A DNA stretch of 64,000 nt, from positions 231,413 through 295,412 of the forward strand of contig NZ_STGT01000006.1 in the NCBI RefSeq assembly GCF_004912145.1. Direction: 5' to 3'. The first letter of the stretch is position 1, and the number at the start of each line of letters is the position of its first letter. A program made the translations under genes and the position numbers. The notes under the pieces were generated by a model. It was not told where the DNA came from. It saw only the letters and a program-made list of their open reading frames with translations, and did not search any database. The DNA is from Peteryoungia rhizophila. GTDB lineage: Bacteria > Pseudomonadota > Alphaproteobacteria > Rhizobiales > Rhizobiaceae. Below, piece by piece: positions 41,878 to 51,938 of this stretch.

Positions 41878-42579
41878 TCAGGCGCGAGCGCCTAGGCTGT
41901 TGTGCTTGCGGCTGATGAATTCCTTGGCCGTTTCGACGGCGACGGCCGCATCACGACAATAGGCATCTGCGCCGACGGCCTTGCCGAATTCTTCGTTGAG
42001 CGGTGCACCGCCGACGAGCACGACGTAGTCGTCGCGAATGCCCTTTTCCTTCATCGTGTCGATGACGACCTTCATATAGGGCATCGTCGTGGTCAGCAGA
42101 GCCGACATGCCGAGAATGTCGGGCTTTTCGCGTTCCAGCGCTTCCAGATAGTTTTCGACCGGATTGTTGATGCCGAGATCGATCACGTCGAAGCCAGCGC
42201 CTTCCATCATCATGCCGACAAGGTTCTTGCCGATGTCGTGAATGTCGCCCTTGACGGTGCCAATGACCATCTTGCCCTGCTTCGGGGCGCCGGTTGCGGC
42301 GAGTAGCGGACGCAGGATCGTCATGCCGGCCTTCATGGCATTGGCGGAAAGCAGGACTTCCGGCACGAAGAGGATGCCGTCGCGGAAGTCGACGCCGACG
42401 ATGCGCATGCCTTCGACGAGCGCCTGAGTGAGGACGTCGTAAGGCACCCAGCCGCGTTCGAGCAGGATGTTCGTCGCTTCCTCGATCTCCTCTTTCAGGC
42501 CGTCATAGAGGTCATCATGCATCTGCTGCACGAGTTCTTCGTCGGAGAGTTCGGAAAGAATGATGTCATCTTCGGCCAT
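41878..42579 (-). CDS. Corrinoid (B12-binding) methyl-carrier protein
   Basis: A 233-residue two-domain protein of the MtbC/MttC type. A four-helix cap (about 1-95) and then a Rossmann B12-binding domain: GDIHDIGKNLV carries the axial His of the DxHxxG motif (about residue 115), followed by MSALLTTTM and VLVGGAPLNEEF. It carries the methyl group from the MttB-type enzyme to the folate methyltransferase. Divergent from the MttB gene over 222 bp, so the two share a regulatory region. Confidence 0.93.
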   Translation of the reverse strand: MAEDDIILSELSDEELVQQMHDDLYDGLKEEIEEATNILLERGWVPYDVLTQALVEGMRIVGVDFRDGILFVPEVLLSANAMKAGMTILRPLLAATGAPKQGKMVIGTVKGDIHDIGKNLVGMMMEGAGFDVIDLGINNPVENYLEALEREKPDILGMSALLTTTMPYMKVVIDTMKEKGIRDDYVVLVGGAPLNEEFGKAVGADAYCRDAAVAVETAKEFISRKHNSLGARA

Positions 42580-42711
42580 GGTGGTGCTTCCCGCTTCTTT
42601 TTCAACGCGATTCAGGTCGCGCCGGACATGAGACTGCCCGATCGAAAGTTAAACCTCAAGTTCGTGAAAAACTCTTTTCGATTACGACGCGCCGCCCCTG
42701 AAAAGCGACGG

Positions 42712-42749
42712 TGTGAGACTAGCTGTCAGAAATACGATGTCTGTGAGAC
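42712..42749. promoter_or_regulatory. Direct repeat TGTGAGAC x2 in the divergent corrinoid/MttB promoter
   Basis: TGTGAGAC at 42712-42719 and at 42742-42749, repeated exactly 30 bp apart (about three helical turns) between two divergent genes of one pathway. Tandem same-phase sites of this kind suit an AraC-type activator. Confidence 0.45.
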
Positions 42750-42801
42750 GCAAGCGGTTGGCGCATAAAGGATGGTTTCACATGCGGATTGGAATAGCAT
42801 A

Positions 42802-44415
42802 ATGGAGGAGAGAAGCAGCGCGGATGAGCGCTCGAGCGAGGAAGCAGACATGGATGAGATCATCGAAGAAGCGGGTGCAGGACGTCGTTCTCGCGGCGAG
42901 GGACGCGGAGCAGCGGCTCGCCGCGCATCCCGCAGCGGCGGCGGTGCCGGTCCGGCCATGCCCTATATCAGCCGCAAGATTCAGCCTTACAACGTGCTGG
43001 ACGAGGAGGGGCTTCAGCTGATCGAGCACAATGCCGATATCGTGCTCGAGGAGATCGGTATCGAGTTCCGTGAGGACGGAGAAGCGCTGGAGCTCTGGAA
43101 AAACGCAGGTGCCGACGTCAAGGGCGAGCGGGTTCATTTCCCCAAGGGGCTCTGCCGCGAACTCCTGAAGACGGCGCCGTCGGAATTTACCTGGCATGCC
43201 CGCAATCCCGAGCGCAGCGTGCGCATCGGCGGCAATGCTACGGTCTTTGCGCCCGTCTATGGCCCGCCCTTCGTGCGCGACCTTGACGGGAACCGCCGTT
43301 ATGCGACGATCGAGGATTTCCGCAATTTCGTGAAGCTCGCCTATATGGCGCCGTCAATGCATTCCTCGGGCGGCACGGTCTGCGAGCCGGTCGATATTCC
43401 GGTCAACAAGCGCCATCTCGACATGGTCTACAGCCATATCAAATATTCCGACAAACCCTTCATGGGGTCGGTTACGGCGCCGGAACGAGCTGAAGATTCG
43501 ATCGCCATGGCGAAGCTCGTCTTCGGCGATGACTTCGTCGAAAACAATTGCGTCATGCTGAACCTGATCAACGCCAACTCGCCGATGGTCTTCGACGAGA
43601 CGATGCTCGGTGCGTCGAAGGTTTATGCGCGTCACGGTCAGGCGTCTGTCGTCTCGCCCTTCATCCTGTCCGGCGCGATGAGCCCGGTCACCGTTGCCGG
43701 CACGCTGACGCAGATCCTGGCGGAAGTGCTGGCGGGTGCTTCCTTCACCCAGCTGATCCGTCCGGGTGCGCCGGTGCTGTTCGGCACGTTTGCGGCATCG
43801 ATCTCGATGCAGTCGGGTGCGCCGACCTTCGGCACGCCGGAACCGGCGCTGGTCTCCTATGGTGCCGCCCAGCTCGCGCGGCGCATGGGCCTGCCCTTCC
43901 GGACCGGCGGTTCGCTCTGTGCGTCGAAGGTTCCGGATGCGCAGGCGGCGCATGAGAGCGCCAATACGCTCAACATGACACTGCTCGCCGGTGCCAACTT
44001 CGTGCTGCATGCGGCCGGTTGGCTCGAGGGCGGTCTTGCCGCCTGCTACGAGAAGTTCATGATCGACCAGGATCAGCTCGGCATGATGCAGAAGATGGCG
44101 CAGGGCGTAGACCTCAGCGAAAGCGGCCAGGCGATGGATGCGATCCGGGAAGTCGGCCCCGGCGCGCATTATCTCGGCTGCGCCCATACGCAGGCGAACT
44201 TCCAGAGCGCCTTCTATCGCTCGGCGCTCGCCGACAACAACTCGTTCGAGCAGTGGGAAATCGAGGGGCGCAAGCGCGTCGAGGATCGCGCCAATGCGCT
44301 TTGCCGGTCCTGGCTCGACAGTTACGAGGCGCCGGCGCTCGATCCCGCAATCGACGAGGCGCTCCTGGCCTTCATCGCTGCCCGCAAGAATTCGATGCCC
44401 GACGCCTTCACTTGA
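42802..44415 (+). CDS. MttB-superfamily methyltransferase, non-pyrrolysine type
   Basis: A 537-residue TIM-barrel methyltransferase of the trimethylamine methyltransferase family. No in-frame amber codon is present, so this is the non-pyrrolysine branch, whose studied members use glycine betaine, proline betaine or carnitine. Core segments include SGGTVCEPVDIPVNKRHLDM, NLINANSPMVFDETML and SYGAAQLARRMGLPFRTGGS. An N-terminal acidic/Arg-rich tail of about 50 residues is low-complexity. ATG 42802 is taken; ATG 42850 (MDEIIEEAG), preceded by GAGGAA, is a real alternative. The same frame stays open after the TGA to 44517. Confidence 0.9.
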   Translation: MEERSSADERSSEEADMDEIIEEAGAGRRSRGEGRGAAARRASRSGGGAGPAMPYISRKIQPYNVLDEEGLQLIEHNADIVLEEIGIEFREDGEALELWKNAGADVKGERVHFPKGLCRELLKTAPSEFTWHARNPERSVRIGGNATVFAPVYGPPFVRDLDGNRRYATIEDFRNFVKLAYMAPSMHSSGGTVCEPVDIPVNKRHLDMVYSHIKYSDKPFMGSVTAPERAEDSIAMAKLVFGDDFVENNCVMLNLINANSPMVFDETMLGASKVYARHGQASVVSPFILSGAMSPVTVAGTLTQILAEVLAGASFTQLIRPGAPVLFGTFAASISMQSGAPTFGTPEPALVSYGAAQLARRMGLPFRTGGSLCASKVPDAQAAHESANTLNMTLLAGANFVLHAAGWLEGGLAACYEKFMIDQDQLGMMQKMAQGVDLSESGQAMDAIREVGPGAHYLGCAHTQANFQSAFYRSALADNNSFEQWEIEGRKRVEDRANALCRSWLDSYEAPALDPAIDEALLAFIAARKNSMPDAFT

Positions 44416-44513
44416 AAGGGTCCCGTTGCCAGGGAGCAAGGCGGAGCCAACAAGGTCGCCGACATGATCCAGGAGGAGGTCTGGCGACCCCATTACAAAA
44501 TCGAGGGGCCGCG

Positions 44514-45215
44514 ATGAGCGGCCCTTCGGGCGTTTTGGCCGCACTCGACGTACGGCTCGGTGCGTTCGGGTTTTCGTGCCGGGGTGTGTTGCGTTTCGAG
44601 GACGGACATTCGGCGCCATCGCTGGCTGAGGGCGAGGCGGCATCGACTGTGGTGCTCGTCGGTGTCGCCGGCGGCGCGATGTGGCCGGTCTTCAGCACTT
44701 GGCGCGCGGCGCAGGGCGACGGTGGTGGATCCGATCCGCTGGATCGTTGGTCCAAACAAGTAATCGATGCGGTGGCAGAGGAATTCGAGGCTTCGGCCTG
44801 TTATCCGTCAGAGCCGCCTTACCAACCGTTTCAGACATGGGCCATGCGGGCGGAGGGTTTGAAGCCATCGCCGCTCGGGATCCTGATCCATCCACGCTTC
44901 GGCCTCTGGCATAGTTATCGTGGCGCGCTGCTGTTTCGAGATTGGCGCGATGAGATCGTAGCATCTGAAACGGTGGCTCATCCTTGTGAAGCCTGTGTGG
45001 ACAAGCCTTGCCGCTCTGCCTGTCCTGTCGGGGCCATCTCCGAAAGCGGCTTCGACGTCGCGCGCTGTCGGCAGCATCTGGTGACGCCGGTCGGGCAGGC
45101 TGGTTGCATGGTCTCGGGCTGCCTTGCCCGCAATACCTGTCCTGTCGGCGCCGAGTTCCGCTATCCGGATGCGCAGCTCGGCTTTCTAATGCAGGCGCTG
45201 ACGCTGCCGGGCTGA
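44514..45215 (+). CDS. Ferredoxin-like iron-sulfur protein
   Basis: A 233-residue protein. The C-terminal third has two cysteine groups: HPCEACVDKPCRSACPVG and, after CRQH, GCMVSGCLARNTCPVG, consistent with two 4Fe-4S clusters. The N-terminal 150 residues resemble the cluster-flanking region of queuosine-reductase-like ferredoxins, without their B12 motif. GAGGGG precedes the ATG. Ninety-eight bases after the MttB gene on the same strand, so it is a candidate electron donor for corrinoid reactivation. Confidence 0.82.
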   Translation: MSGPSGVLAALDVRLGAFGFSCRGVLRFEDGHSAPSLAEGEAASTVVLVGVAGGAMWPVFSTWRAAQGDGGGSDPLDRWSKQVIDAVAEEFEASACYPSEPPYQPFQTWAMRAEGLKPSPLGILIHPRFGLWHSYRGALLFRDWRDEIVASETVAHPCEACVDKPCRSACPVGAISESGFDVARCRQHLVTPVGQAGCMVSGCLARNTCPVGAEFRYPDAQLGFLMQALTLPG

Positions 45216-45306
45216 GACCGATGCCGATCGTGGGGAATTCCTGGTGTGCAGCCTTCACAATGCCTGGAATCACAGCCAAGAAGCGGAGCCATCGAAAGGG
45301 CACTGC

Positions 45307-46050
45307 GTGCGAAAAATCCTCTCCGTCATCGGCTTCCTGACCTGCCTGTCCCTGCCGTCGCTCGCGCTTGCCGCTTGCGAGGAGATCAGGGACGAGGCCA
45401 GCAGCTATATCGCCTGCAGCTTCGATCCCGCCCGCGAGGACATCCGACTGCATCTCGGCGGGCCGGAGGGGCAAGCCTATGGCGGGTTTGCAAAACTTCA
45501 CCAACAGCTCTGGGCCGAACGGCGCGTGCTGCTCTTCGCCATGAATGCCGGCATGTATCACGACGATCTGTCGCCGGTCGGCTACTTCGCCGAACATGGC
45601 AAGGTGCTGAAGCCGGCGGTGACCGGCGGCGGCTGGGGCAATTTTCATCTGCTGCCGAACGGGGTTTTTCTGATGAAGGACGGCAAGGCGGAGGTGAGGG
45701 AGACGAAAGCCTTCGTCGCCAGTGGTGTCGTGCCGGATTTCGGCACGCAATCGGGACCGATGCTCGTCATCGATGGAAAGCTGCATCCGCGCTTTCTGGC
45801 CGACAGCGACAGTTTTAAGATCCGCAATGGTGTCGGCGTGGATTCGAAGGGCCATGTGCACATGGTCGTCTCGAGGGTGCCGGTGCGGTTCTACGACTTC
45901 GCAGCCTTTTTCCGAAACCGGCTGGGCTGCGACAATGCGCTTTATCTCGACGGGACGATATCGAGCGTGTTCAGCGCCGAGGACAAGCGGATGGACAGGC
46001 TGTTTCCCATGGGGCCGATCCTGTCGGTGAGCATACCCATCCCGCAATAG
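45307..46050 (+). CDS. Secreted phosphodiester glycosidase-family (DUF2233/NAGPA) protein
   Basis: A 247-residue protein with a signal peptide (RKILSVIGFLTCLSLPSLALA) and the NAGPA/phosphodiester glycosidase fold: LLFAMNAGMYHDDLSPVGYF, GWGNFHLLPNGVF and TQSGPMLVIDGKLHP. The GTG at 45307 after AAAGGG gives the clean signal; the frame runs upstream to 45244. The family hydrolyses GlcNAc-1-phosphodiesters or related linkages in envelope polymers. 91 bp after the ferredoxin-like gene. Confidence 0.85.
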   Translation: MRKILSVIGFLTCLSLPSLALAACEEIRDEASSYIACSFDPAREDIRLHLGGPEGQAYGGFAKLHQQLWAERRVLLFAMNAGMYHDDLSPVGYFAEHGKVLKPAVTGGGWGNFHLLPNGVFLMKDGKAEVRETKAFVASGVVPDFGTQSGPMLVIDGKLHPRFLADSDSFKIRNGVGVDSKGHVHMVVSRVPVRFYDFAAFFRNRLGCDNALYLDGTISSVFSAEDKRMDRLFPMGPILSVSIPIPQ

Positions 46051-46066
46051 GGTCTCAGAACATTTC

Positions 46067-46115
46067 GCGCAATTGCGCACGCAAAACCGGTTCGCACCTT
46101 TGCTGGAATTGCGCT
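46067..46115. repeat. Rhizobial palindromic intergenic repeat (GCGCAATT family)
   Basis: Starts with the perfect palindrome GCGCAATTGCGC (46067-46078), passes through AAACCGGTTCG, and ends in GGAATTGCGCT. Units of about 50 bp with AATTCC/GGAATT ends and an AACCGGTT centre are very common in Rhizobiales. It lies between converging genes and overlaps the stop of the gene at 46114. Confidence 0.65.
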
Positions 46116-46455
46116 AGACGGCCGCCTTCGGATAGGCGCGCTCCAGGCCGCCGGAGCGGGCAAGGCCGGTGCGGAAGGCGGCGAAGGCCGGATGCTGGCT
46201 GGAGCGGGCGACTTCCATCAGGCGGATCTGCAGGCGGGTTGGCGCATGATTGCCGATCCATTCGCCCGTGCGTTCGAGCTTCAGCGAATTGAGAAAACGG
46301 CTTTCGGACGCGATGTCGAGATAGAGACTGAGACCTTCGAGCAGGGCGTCGTCCTGGGCCGGGTTTTCGAAGATGAGCTTCAGGAAGGCCTGGTCCGGCT
46401 CCTGCATCGAGGCGATCTTGGCGGCGACTGTGTCGCGATCCGGAAAGGCTGACAT
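46114..46455 (-). CDS. Hypothetical protein
   Basis: A 113-residue, helical, soluble protein without recognised domains. ATG 46455 (MSAFPDRDTV) follows GAGGAG, so the 18 extra codons upstream are excluded. A conserved-looking centre (PTRLQIRLMEVARSSQHPAF) suggests a real fold. Its stop lies in a dispersed repeat. Function unknown. Confidence 0.7.
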   Translation of the reverse strand: MSAFPDRDTVAAKIASMQEPDQAFLKLIFENPAQDDALLEGLSLYLDIASESRFLNSLKLERTGEWIGNHAPTRLQIRLMEVARSSQHPAFAAFRTGLARSGGLERAYPKAAV

Positions 46456-46570
46456 GGGTTTGCTCCTCACATGGTCAGGGCTCTCGGAAACGGGATAACC
46501 CGCATCCATTAGGACCAGCTACACCACAACAAGTTTGCCCGAGGCTTGCCCCGCTGGCCCGAGAGCCCGG

Positions 46571-47765
<1,195 letters not shown>

Positions 47766-47776
<11 letters not shown>

Positions 47777-48482
47777 GGGCGCGCGCCTCCTCGATCCCGC
47801 TGTCGGACTGGATATAGCCATCGACGAAGCGCAGGGTCCGCTTCGCATGGGCCGCGATATCGTCTTCATGAGTGACCATGATGACCGTGATGCCGTGGTC
47901 GCGGTTGAGGCCGGTAATCAACTCCATGATCTCGCGGCTGGTCTTCGTATCGAGATTGCCGGTCGGTTCGTCGGCGAGCAGCACGGCGGGGCTGGTGACG
48001 ATGGCACGGGCGATCGCGACACGTTGCTGCTGACCGCCGGACAGTTCCTGCGTCGTGTGGTTTTCGCGGCCGGATAGGCCAACCTGGGACAGCGCCTTGA
48101 GCGCCCGGGCACGCCGCTCGCGAGGGTCCATGCCGCGATAGACCAGCGGCAGTTCGACATTCTCGACGGCGGAGGTGCGGGCGAGCAGGTTGAAGCCCTG
48201 GAAGACGAAACCCAGCATGTGGCGGCGCAGCAGCGTGTATTGCGCGCGGTCGAAGCCAGTCGTGTCGATGCCCTGGAAGAGATATTGACCTGAGGTCGGC
48301 ACGTCGAGGCAGCCGAGGATGTTCATGGCGGTCGACTTGCCGGAGCCGGAAGGGCCCATGATGGCGACGAATTCTTTTCGGTCGATCGACAGGTCCACCC
48401 GGTCGAGGGCGCGGATCGTCGCTTCGCCGCGGCCATAGACGCGGGAGATTTGGCGAAACTCAAGGAGCGGGGAGGTGGCCAT
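47766..48482 (-). CDS. MacB-like ABC exporter ATPase
   Basis: A 238-residue LolD/MacB-type ATPase with Walker A GPSGSGKST, signature LSGGQQQR and Walker B VLLADEPTGNLD, all intact. In E. coli MacB the ATPase and permease are one chain; here they are separate. Starts 8 bp after the adaptor stop. Confidence 0.93.
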
Positions 48483-48490
48483 AGCGCGCT

Positions 48491-49771
48491 TCAGCCGTTG
48501 CGGACGGTCTGGTCGGTAATGACCCGGTCGCCTTCCTTCACTTCGCCCTTGATGATGACCGTGTTCTGTCCGTCGGAGGCGCCGATCTCAATGTTGACCG
48601 CGACGGGTGCGCCGTCACGCAAAAGCCAGATGGTGCGTTCGCTGCCTTCGGGCTCCGGCGCACTCTGCGGCGCCTCGCGGGGCGGGCGGAACAGGCTGAA
48701 GACACCGCTACCGCCGCCGGTGGTTTCCGCTGTGGCTGTCGCAGGCGGGGAATAGCGCAGGGCCGCATTGGGAATGAGCAGGCCGTTTTCAACCGACTGT
48801 ACGACGATGTCCGCCGTCGCGGTCATGCCCTGGCGAAGCAGAAGATCGTCATTGGCGACCGAGAGGATGCCCTTGTAGGTGACGACGTCGCTCACTGTCT
48901 CGGCGGCGTATCGGATCGAGGTGATCTCTGCCGGGAAGCGCTGGTCGGGGAAGGCGTCGACCGTGAACGTGGCGGCCTGGCCGACGGCGACCTGGCCGAC
49001 ATCCGCTTCGTCGATCGAAACCTGCAGCTCCATCTGGCGCAGGTCGCCGGCGAGGGTGAAGAGGGTCGGGGCTTCCAGCGAGGCGGCAACGGTCGCACCC
49101 GTGTCGACGTCACGCGAGAGCACGATGCCGTCGATCGGCGAGACGATCGTCGCCTTGGACACGGAAAGCTTCGCCTGTTCGAGGGCGGCTTCTGCCGAGA
49201 TCACGTCGGCTTCGGCGCTCTGACGCGCGGCTTCGGCGGCCTGAAAAGTGTATTCGGCCGTGTCGAGATCCTGTTGTGTGGAAACGCGGCTCGATACCAG
49301 CGTTGTCAGGCGATCGAGCTTGGCCTTGGCCGACGCTTCGTCGGCGCGCGCCTTCGACACCGAAGCGCGCGCCGAGGCGAGGGCGGCTTCCTTGGCCTTC
49401 AGGTCGGCGCTCAGCTTGTCGGTATCGAGACGGGCCAGCACGTCGCCCTTCTTAACCTCACTGTTGAAGTCGACCAGCACTTCGCGGACCGTGCCCGACT
49501 GTTCGGAGGAAACGTCGACCTGGACCGTCGGCTCGACCGAGCCGGTGGCTGTCACCAGGACCGTTAGGTCGCCGGGCTTCAACTCCGATGTCGTGTAGCT
49601 GACCGTGGTTCCGCCGGCCGTCCAGAGATATGCGCCATAGGCGAGGCCGGCGAGGGCGACCAATCCGACGATGCGCAGGCCCCCGCGGGTCTTCGGCCGG
49701 GCCGCCGCCGCCAGGATCGTCTTCAGCTCCTCCGTCTCGGGAGAGGTCTCAGGCTTCACGTCGTTTTCCAC
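48491..49771 (-). CDS. MacA-like periplasmic adaptor (membrane fusion protein)
   Basis: A protein of about 426 residues: one N-terminal membrane helix (LRIVGLVALAGLAYGAYLW), then a barrel-sandwich hybrid split by a long coiled-coil hairpin (about 110-215, rich in Ala/Lys/Glu heptads), and beta-barrel domains. GTG 49771 after GGAG is taken; ATG 49807 is also possible, and the frame extends further without support. It links the MacB-like pump to an outer-membrane channel, which is not encoded here. Confidence 0.88.
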   Translation of the reverse strand: MENDVKPETSPETEELKTILAAAARPKTRGGLRIVGLVALAGLAYGAYLWTAGGTTVSYTTSELKPGDLTVLVTATGSVEPTVQVDVSSEQSGTVREVLVDFNSEVKKGDVLARLDTDKLSADLKAKEAALASARASVSKARADEASAKAKLDRLTTLVSSRVSTQQDLDTAEYTFQAAEAARQSAEADVISAEAALEQAKLSVSKATIVSPIDGIVLSRDVDTGATVAASLEAPTLFTLAGDLRQMELQVSIDEADVGQVAVGQAATFTVDAFPDQRFPAEITSIRYAAETVSDVVTYKGILSVANDDLLLRQGMTATADIVVQSVENGLLIPNAALRYSPPATATAETTGGGSGVFSLFRPPREAPQSAPEPEGSERTIWLLRDGAPVAVNIEIGASDGQNTVIIKGEVKEGDRVITDQTVRNG

Positions 49772-49991
49772 GTCTACTCCGTCACACTCATGCAATGGTC
49801 CATACATTGGACCTAAACCGGCACCGCGCGCTTGATCGGGGTCAATCGGCGTGATGGTTCCATTGGCATGGAGATAGAGGTTCGGTGGAGAAAGGACAGT
49901 GAAAGATTGGTAAGGTTGAACGGCCGCCGCTGCAGCGCAGTGGACGTGGGCTTGGTGGCGGGTCAGATAGCCGCCTCTCGGCATATGACGA

Positions 49992-50013
49992 ACGGGGCCA
50001 ATTGAGGCCCCGT
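49992..50013 (-). terminator. Hairpin after ugpC
   Basis: Arms ACGGGGCC and GGCCCCGT around a six-base loop, 18 bp beyond the ugpC stop. The T-tract on the minus side is weak. Confidence 0.55.
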
Positions 50014-50031
50014 CCCTTTATCAGAATGTCA

Positions 50032-51081
50032 TCAGGCGATGCGAACGCCATTCGAACCGAAGAAGTGCAAACCGGAGGATTTCGCTCCGATCTTCACCAT
50101 ATCGTCCATCTCGATCCGTGAGCGACCTGCCACCCGGAAGACAATGTCGCTGCCATCCGGCAATGTCGCATGCACATAGCTCTCGGCACCGACAAGCTCG
50201 ACGGCGGCGACCTTCACGGTTGCCTTGAAAGTGTCGTCGTCCAGCCCGTCTGGGATGACATGAAGGTCTTCCGGTCGAATGCCGAGGGTGGCGGTGCCAT
50301 TCGGGACCGCTGCATCGGCTGTGAGTGACCAGTTTCCGGTTGCTTCGACATTCTGCAGTAAGTTCATCGATGGCGACCCGATGAAGGTCGCCACAAAGGT
50401 CGTCGCCGGGCGCTCGTAAAGCTCGATCGGCGTGCCCACCTGTTCGATCCGTCCGGCGTTCAGGACCACAAGCCGGTCGGCAAGGGTCATGGCCTCCATC
50501 TGGTCATGGGTTACATAGACGCTGGTGGTGGCGAGCGAGCGTTGCAGCCGCTTGATCTCGACGCGCATTTGCACTCGCAGCTTGGCGTCAAGGTTCGACA
50601 GGGGTTCGTCGAACAAGTAGGCGGCGGGCTCGCGCACGATGGCGCGGCCCATGGCCACACGCTGGCGCTGGCCGCCGGACAATTGGCGTGGTTTGCGCTC
50701 CAAGAACTGTTCGATCTCCAGCGCCTTTGCTGTCCGTTCGATACGGCGATCGATTTCATCCTTCGGCGTGTTGCGGTTCTTCAAACCATAAGCCAGGTTC
50801 TGCCGAACGGTCATGTGCGGATAGAGTGCATAGTTCTGAAAAACCATCGCAATATCGCGCTCGGACGGCTCCAGCTGATTGACGACGCGGTCGCCGATCG
50901 CGATTTGCCCACCTGAAATGCTCTCAAGCCCGGCGATCATGCGCAGCAGCGTGGACTTGCCACAGCCCGACGGTCCGACGAGTACAACGAGTTCCCCGTC
51001 GGCGATTTCCAGAGACACGCCTTTGATGGCTTCGATATTGCCATACATCTTGCGGACATCGTTCAAAACAATCTGGGCCAT
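50032..51081 (-). CDS. ugpC: Glycerol-3-phosphate ABC importer ATPase
   Basis: A 349-residue ATPase of the MalK/UgpC type with Walker A GPSGCGKST, signature LSGGQRQRVAMGRAI, Walker B YLFDEPLSNLDAKLR and a C-terminal TOBE regulatory domain. Its ATG overlaps the ugpE stop by one base (TAATG). Fourth gene of ugpBAEC, which imports glycerol-3-phosphate and glycerophosphodiesters, often under phosphate limitation. Confidence 0.93.
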   Translation of the reverse strand: MAQIVLNDVRKMYGNIEAIKGVSLEIADGELVVLVGPSGCGKSTLLRMIAGLESISGGQIAIGDRVVNQLEPSERDIAMVFQNYALYPHMTVRQNLAYGLKNRNTPKDEIDRRIERTAKALEIEQFLERKPRQLSGGQRQRVAMGRAIVREPAAYLFDEPLSNLDAKLRVQMRVEIKRLQRSLATTSVYVTHDQMEAMTLADRLVVLNAGRIEQVGTPIELYERPATTFVATFIGSPSMNLLQNVEATGNWSLTADAAVPNGTATLGIRPEDLHVIPDGLDDDTFKATVKVAAVELVGAESYVHATLPDGSDIVFRVAGRSRIEMDDMVKIGAKSSGLHFFGSNGVRIA

Positions 51082-51929
51082 TACTTTTCTGTCTCCACAA
51101 GACCTTTGACGAACCATCGCTGCATCAAGACGACGACGATGATGGGAGGGATGATGGCGAGGATCGCCGTCACCATGACGTAGTTCCAGGGCGTGGAAGC
51201 GTCGGTGAAGTCGACCATGCGACGAAGGCCGATAATGATGGTGTTCATCTTGGCGTCATTGGTGACCAGAAGTGGCCACAGATATTGGGTCCAGCCATAG
51301 ATGAAGAGGATCACGAAGAGGGCCGCGATATTGGTGCTCGACAGCGGAAGCAGGATGTCCTTCATGAAACGAAAGGGTCCGGCATTGTCGATGCGAGCAG
51401 CCTCGACGAGTTCGCCCGGAATGGTCAGGAAGAACTGTCGGAAGAGGAAGGTGGCGGTGGCTGATGCCATCAACGGCAAGGTCAGACCCGCATAGGTATC
51501 GATCAGCCCCAAGTCCACGATCACCTTGTAGGTGGGCAGAATGCGCACTTCGACGGGCAACATCAGCGTGATGAAGATCATCCAGAAGAAGAACATCCGG
51601 AACCGGAAGCGGAAGAAGACGATGGCGAAGGCCGACAGGAACGAAATGATGATCTTGCCGACGGCGATTGCGATGGCGACCACGAACGAGTTGAAGAGCA
51701 GGCGCTCAAGGCTCACGCCGACGACACGTTCGACGCCGCCAGACATGGCTTCCGTATAGTTTTCGACCAGATGGCCGCCGGGCAGTAGCGACATGGGCGG
51801 GCGGATGATCTCTTGCGACGTCATCGATGAGGCGATGAACGTGTAGTAGATCGGAAAGGCAACGATAATGATGCCGATCACGAGGATCAGATGGCCAATG
51901 AGATTGGCGACGGGGCGTTTTTCTATCAT
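51081..51929 (-). CDS. ugpE: Glycerol-3-phosphate ABC importer permease
   Basis: A 282-residue six-helix permease with the EAA loop ELVEAARIDNAGPFRFMKDI for ATPase docking. Family resemblance to UgpE is close throughout (MIEKRPVANLIGHLILVIGI). Nine bases after ugpA. Confidence 0.93.
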   Translation of the reverse strand: MIEKRPVANLIGHLILVIGIIIVAFPIYYTFIASSMTSQEIIRPPMSLLPGGHLVENYTEAMSGGVERVVGVSLERLLFNSFVVAIAIAVGKIIISFLSAFAIVFFRFRFRMFFFWMIFITLMLPVEVRILPTYKVIVDLGLIDTYAGLTLPLMASATATFLFRQFFLTIPGELVEAARIDNAGPFRFMKDILLPLSSTNIAALFVILFIYGWTQYLWPLLVTNDAKMNTIIIGLRRMVDFTDASTPWNYVMVTAILAIIPPIIVVVLMQRWFVKGLVETEK

Positions 51930-51938
51930 GTCCGATCC

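Noticed and set aside
42802..44415. Pyrrolysine-type MttB
   Set aside because: No in-frame TAG interrupts the gene, so it belongs to the non-pyrrolysine branch.
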